Below are positions 6,012 through 8,193 of a DNA stretch of 8,193 nucleotides, in pieces. The number at the start of each line of letters is the position of its first letter. The first letter of the stretch is position 1. The stretch lies in contig JBBRUG010000283.1 of NCBI GenBank assembly GCA_038247995.1, positions 1-8,193 on the forward strand, given 5' to 3'. The notes below the pieces were generated by a model. The model did no database searches. It was given only the letters and a program-made list of their open reading frames with translations, and was not told the origin of the DNA. Made by a program: the position numbers and the translations under genes. Source of the DNA: JBBRUG01 sp038247995 (GTDB lineage Bacteria > Chloroflexota > Chloroflexia > Chloroflexales > Chloroflexaceae).

Positions 6012-6034
6012 GTGCTTAGGTGAAAGGAGCGGCT

Positions 6035-6691
6035 ATGACAGATGCGTACAGCCCGCTTACCGTCCGTGTCTGGGGTGAGTTGGCGTGCTTCACCCGGCCC
6101 GAGATGAAAGTAGAACGGGTGAGTTACCCGATGATGCCGCCTTCCGCTGCGCGTGGCGTGTTGGAGGCGATCTTCTGGAAGCCCGAGTTTCGCTGGCATG
6201 TCACGGAGATTCATGTGCTGAAGCCCATTCGCTACACCTCCATGTTGCGCAACGAGGTGCAACATCGGCAGAGCGAACGGGTTGCGGCTTCCTGGCAGCG
6301 CGAGGGCGGCGGTTATGACGCCAGCGCAGATCGCTCGCAACGCCATACGTTGGCGCTACGCGATGTTGACTACCTGATTGTGGCACAGATGCAGTTGCGG
6401 CCCCACGCCGATGCCGACCCGGCCAAGTACCGCGATCAATTCCGGCGGCGGGTGGCGAATGGGCGCTGCTTTGCCACGCCATTTCTCGGCTGCCGCGAGT
6501 TTAGCGCGCACTTCATGGAACCGGACGGCACTGAGCAACCGCTGGATCTCAACGATACGCTTGGCCCGATGGTGCTCGATCTCGCCTATGCGCTCGATGC
6601 CTCCGGTCGCGGTAAACCCCATTTTTTCGAGGCGCGCCTGGAACGCGGCGTACTCCACGTTCCGCCGCGCCCTATGCCGCAGGAGGTCTAG
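6035..6691 (+). CDS. cas5c: Cas5c (Cas5d), type I-C crRNA-processing/Cascade subunit
   Basis: This is a 218-residue protein. In type I-C, which lacks Cas6, Cas5c normally cuts pre-crRNA and then caps the 5' handle within Cascade. Family marks are RVWGELACFTRPEMKVER at 11-28, the PSAARGVLEAIFWKPEF block at 36-52, HVLKPIRYTSMLRNEV at 60-75, RHTLALRDVDYLI at 103-115, and KYRDQFRRR then FLGCREF near 131-156. The ATG at 6035 is chosen because AAAGGAG (6023-6029) lies 5 nt before it; an upstream in-frame GTG at 6020 would overlap that site. Compared from memory with the Bacillus halodurans enzyme (Tyr46, Lys116, His117), this protein has Phe47, Lys131 and Tyr132, so two of the three proposed catalytic residues differ. 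The fold call is firm; whether it cleaves RNA is less sure. It is transcribed with cas8c, which abuts it directly. Confidence 0.94.
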   Translation: MTDAYSPLTVRVWGELACFTRPEMKVERVSYPMMPPSAARGVLEAIFWKPEFRWHVTEIHVLKPIRYTSMLRNEVQHRQSERVAASWQREGGGYDASADRSQRHTLALRDVDYLIVAQMQLRPHADADPAKYRDQFRRRVANGRCFATPFLGCREFSAHFMEPDGTEQPLDLNDTLGPMVLDLAYALDASGRGKPHFFEARLERGVLHVPPRPMPQEV

Positions 6692-8193
6692 ATGCTGTTG
6701 CAACGGTTGAAGGAATATGCGGATCGGCGAATGGCGCTGCCGCCGCCGCTGTATAGCGAAACAGTTGTACGGTATATCGTCGAGCTCGACCACACGGGCC
6801 GTCTTCTCAACCCGCGCCCTACTGATACGGCTGATCCCGCGAGTCCACGGACGAAGCGCGGTGAGCGCTACCTGATGCCGCAAATTCAGCGTACATCTGG
6901 GGTAAAGCCGCTGCTGCTGACCGACAAATTCGACTACACGATCGGCTTGGCGCGTGAGGGCGCTAAAGCGGAGCGTGTGGCAGCCTGTCACAGAGCATAC
7001 GTGGAGTTGCTTCAGCATTGTGCAGCAGCGACGCATGCGCCGGAAGTGCAGGCGGTGTTAAACTTTCTCGCCACCGCTCCGCTTGAACAGTTGCACATCG
7101 ACGCCGACTTCGACGCGGCGGCGCTGATGACCTTCCGCGTTGACGGTGTCTTTCCCACTGATCTGCCGAGCGTCCAGGCTTTCTGGGCGAACGAGAACGA
7201 TCCGGCCGCCACCGGTGCGCTGATCATGCAGTGCATTGTGTGCGGCCAGGAGCGTCCGGTACTCGAACGGTTGCAAGGCAAGATCAAGCGCATTCCCGGC
7301 GGACAAACGTCAGGGACGGCGATTATCTCGGCCAATACCGATGCCTTTGAGTCGTATGGCTTGACGGCCTCGCTGGTCGCCCCTACCTGCGCCGATTGCG
7401 GCGAGCGGTTTACCAAAGCGCTCAATGAACTGATCGACAGCGAACGCAATCGTATTTTTATCGGGAATACGGTGTTTGTCTGCTGGACTCGCGAGGAGCG
7501 CGGCTTCGATTTTGTCGGCATGATGGACAAGCCCGACCCGGAGCAAGTGTACAAGCTCATCGACAGCGTGAAGCATGGCGGGCGCATACCGGAGGTAGAC
7601 GATACACGCTTCTATGCCACCGTGCTTTCCGGCAGCGGCGGGCGGGCCGTTGTGCGCGACTGGATCGATACCACGATCGGCGAGGTGAAAGCCAGCCTTA
7701 AACGCTGGTTCCAGCTTCAACAGATCGCTGACGAGCGCGGCGATCCGGCCGCTCCGCTGAGCGCGTACGGGTTGGCCTGCGCTACCGTACGTGAGGCCAA
7801 AGATCTTCCATCAACAACGCCGCGCGCGCTGGTGCGCGCCGCATTCGCCGGCACGCCGCTCCCAATGAGCCTGCTCTACCAGGCAGTACGCCGTAGTCGC
7901 GCCGATCAGAACGTAACTCGCCAGCGCGCCGCCTTGATAAAACTTGTATTGTTGAGCCACGCTCCTGTGGCAATGGAGGACGCTATGGTTGCGCTCGACC
8001 TGAACAATCCGGAGCCGGCGTACCGCTACGGGCGACTGTTGGCGGTGCTCGCCGAAGTCCAACGCGCCGCAATTGGGAAGGCCGCCGTGGTAGATCGGTT
8101 CTACGGCACGGCTTCATCGGCGCCGGCTGCTGTGTTTGGCCGCCTGCTGCGCGGCGCACAACCGCACATGACGAAGTTGGAGCGCGATAAGCC
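6692..8193 (+). CDS. cas8c: Cas8c (Csd1), large subunit of type I-C Cascade, 3' end outside window
   Basis: The ATG at 6692 directly follows the cas5c TAG (6689-6691), and AGGAGG (6681-6686) sits 5 nt before it inside cas5c. Five hundred codons are open to the window edge. Typical Csd1 features are the start MLLQRLKEYADR, the N-terminal block with KFDYTIGLAREG, and later FAGTPLPMSLLYQAVRRSR and the segment with VDRFYGTASSAP near the C-terminus. Two CxxC pairs (Cys181/184 in CIVCGQ and Cys233/236 in CADCGE) probably hold a structural zinc. Cas8c recognises the PAM and recruits Cas3 to the R-loop. The family is usually around 570-600 residues, so some 70-100 are missing beyond the edge; cas7 is expected next. 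The last part also encodes a likely separate Cas11c. Confidence 0.95.
   Translation, partial: MLLQRLKEYADRRMALPPPLYSETVVRYIVELDHTGRLLNPRPTDTADPASPRTKRGERYLMPQIQRTSGVKPLLLTDKFDYTIGLAREGAKAERVAACHRAYVELLQHCAAATHAPEVQAVLNFLATAPLEQLHIDADFDAAALMTFRVDGVFPTDLPSVQAFWANENDPAATGALIMQCIVCGQERPVLERLQGKIKRIPGGQTSGTAIISANTDAFESYGLTASLVAPTCADCGERFTKALNELIDSERNRIFIGNTVFVCWTREERGFDFVGMMDKPDPEQVYKLIDSVKHGGRIPEVDDTRFYATVLSGSGGRAVVRDWIDTTIGEVKASLKRWFQLQQIADERGDPAAPLSAYGLACATVREAKDLPSTTPRALVRAAFAGTPLPMSLLYQAVRRSRADQNVTRQRAALIKLVLLSHAPVAMEDAMVALDLNNPEPAYRYGRLLAVLAEVQRAAIGKAAVVDRFYGTASSAPAAVFGRLLRGAQPHMTKLERDK
7985..8193 (+). CDS. cas11c: Probable internal in-frame start for Cas11c within cas8c, partial
   Basis: In type I-C systems the small subunit Cas11c is known to be made from an internal start near the 3' end of cas8c. 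Here Met432 of Cas8c (ATG 7985-7987) is preceded at 5 nt by a strong GGAGG (7975-7979), unusual inside a coding region. The product would begin MVALDLNNPEPAYRYGRLL, matching in position and sequence style the start of the helical C-terminal part of Csd1. It shares the cas8c frame and runs off the window after 69 codons. Cas11c would line the Cascade belly and help hold the target strand. Start inferred from the ribosome-binding site and family knowledge, not from expression data. Confidence 0.7.
   Translation, partial: MVALDLNNPEPAYRYGRLLAVLAEVQRAAIGKAAVVDRFYGTASSAPAAVFGRLLRGAQPHMTKLERDK

Noticed and set aside
6697..6704. Palindrome GTTGCAAC at the start of cas8c as a further operator
   Set aside because: It resembles the dyad half-sites but has no spacer and lies in coding sequence after the start codon, so chance is more likely.
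1..8193. CRISPR array
   Set aside because: No series of 28-37-bp repeats with regular spacers appears anywhere. The array of a type I-C locus would lie beyond the right edge, after cas2.

Overview
The window comes from a bacterium with moderately high GC (I estimate about 60% by eye). It holds the 5' part of a type I-C CRISPR-Cas operon on the + strand, next to a short housekeeping or catabolic operon on the - strand. I lean towards a Chloroflexota (Roseiflexus/Chloroflexus-like) host because the protein styles are familiar from that group, but this is a weak guess.

Minus strand, 1-1901: three tightly packed genes transcribed right to left. They are a 2-oxopent-4-enoate hydratase-family (MhpD/4-oxalocrotonate decarboxylase) enzyme, a membrane-anchored Bem46/ABHD-type alpha/beta hydrolase 4 nt later, and a DoxX-like membrane protein cut by the window edge. 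The last start codon is served by a Shine-Dalgarno that overlaps the hydrolase stop.

Intergenic region, 1902-2378: about 480 bases without a convincing gene. It carries several small dyads, which cluster just before the first + strand gene.

Plus strand, 2379-8193: (1) a 69-aa winged-helix protein; (2) a 15-bp terminator-like hairpin; (3) a 1072-aa protein in which a complete HTH-WYL-WCX transcription factor is fused in frame to a complete Cas3 (HD nuclease plus SF2 helicase); (4) a 125-nt gap with a good sigma70 promoter and two operator-like direct repeats; (5) cas5c; (6) cas8c, abutting cas5c and running off the window, with an internal ribosome-binding site and ATG at the place where Cas11c is expected. 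Cas5c, Cas8c and Cas11c would belong to the Cascade surveillance complex (Cas7 lies outside the window). Cas3 would be recruited to unwind and degrade target DNA. No CRISPR array is visible here.

The most notable feature is regulatory. The Cas3 effector carries its own ligand-sensing WYL repressor/activator module. The small upstream protein resembles the winged helix of that module, and a dyad TTGTTGC-N7/8-GCAAC(A/C)A lies before both genes. Together these suggest a self-contained control circuit over interference. The circuit is inferred; the fusion, the protein similarity and the dyads are read directly from the sequence.
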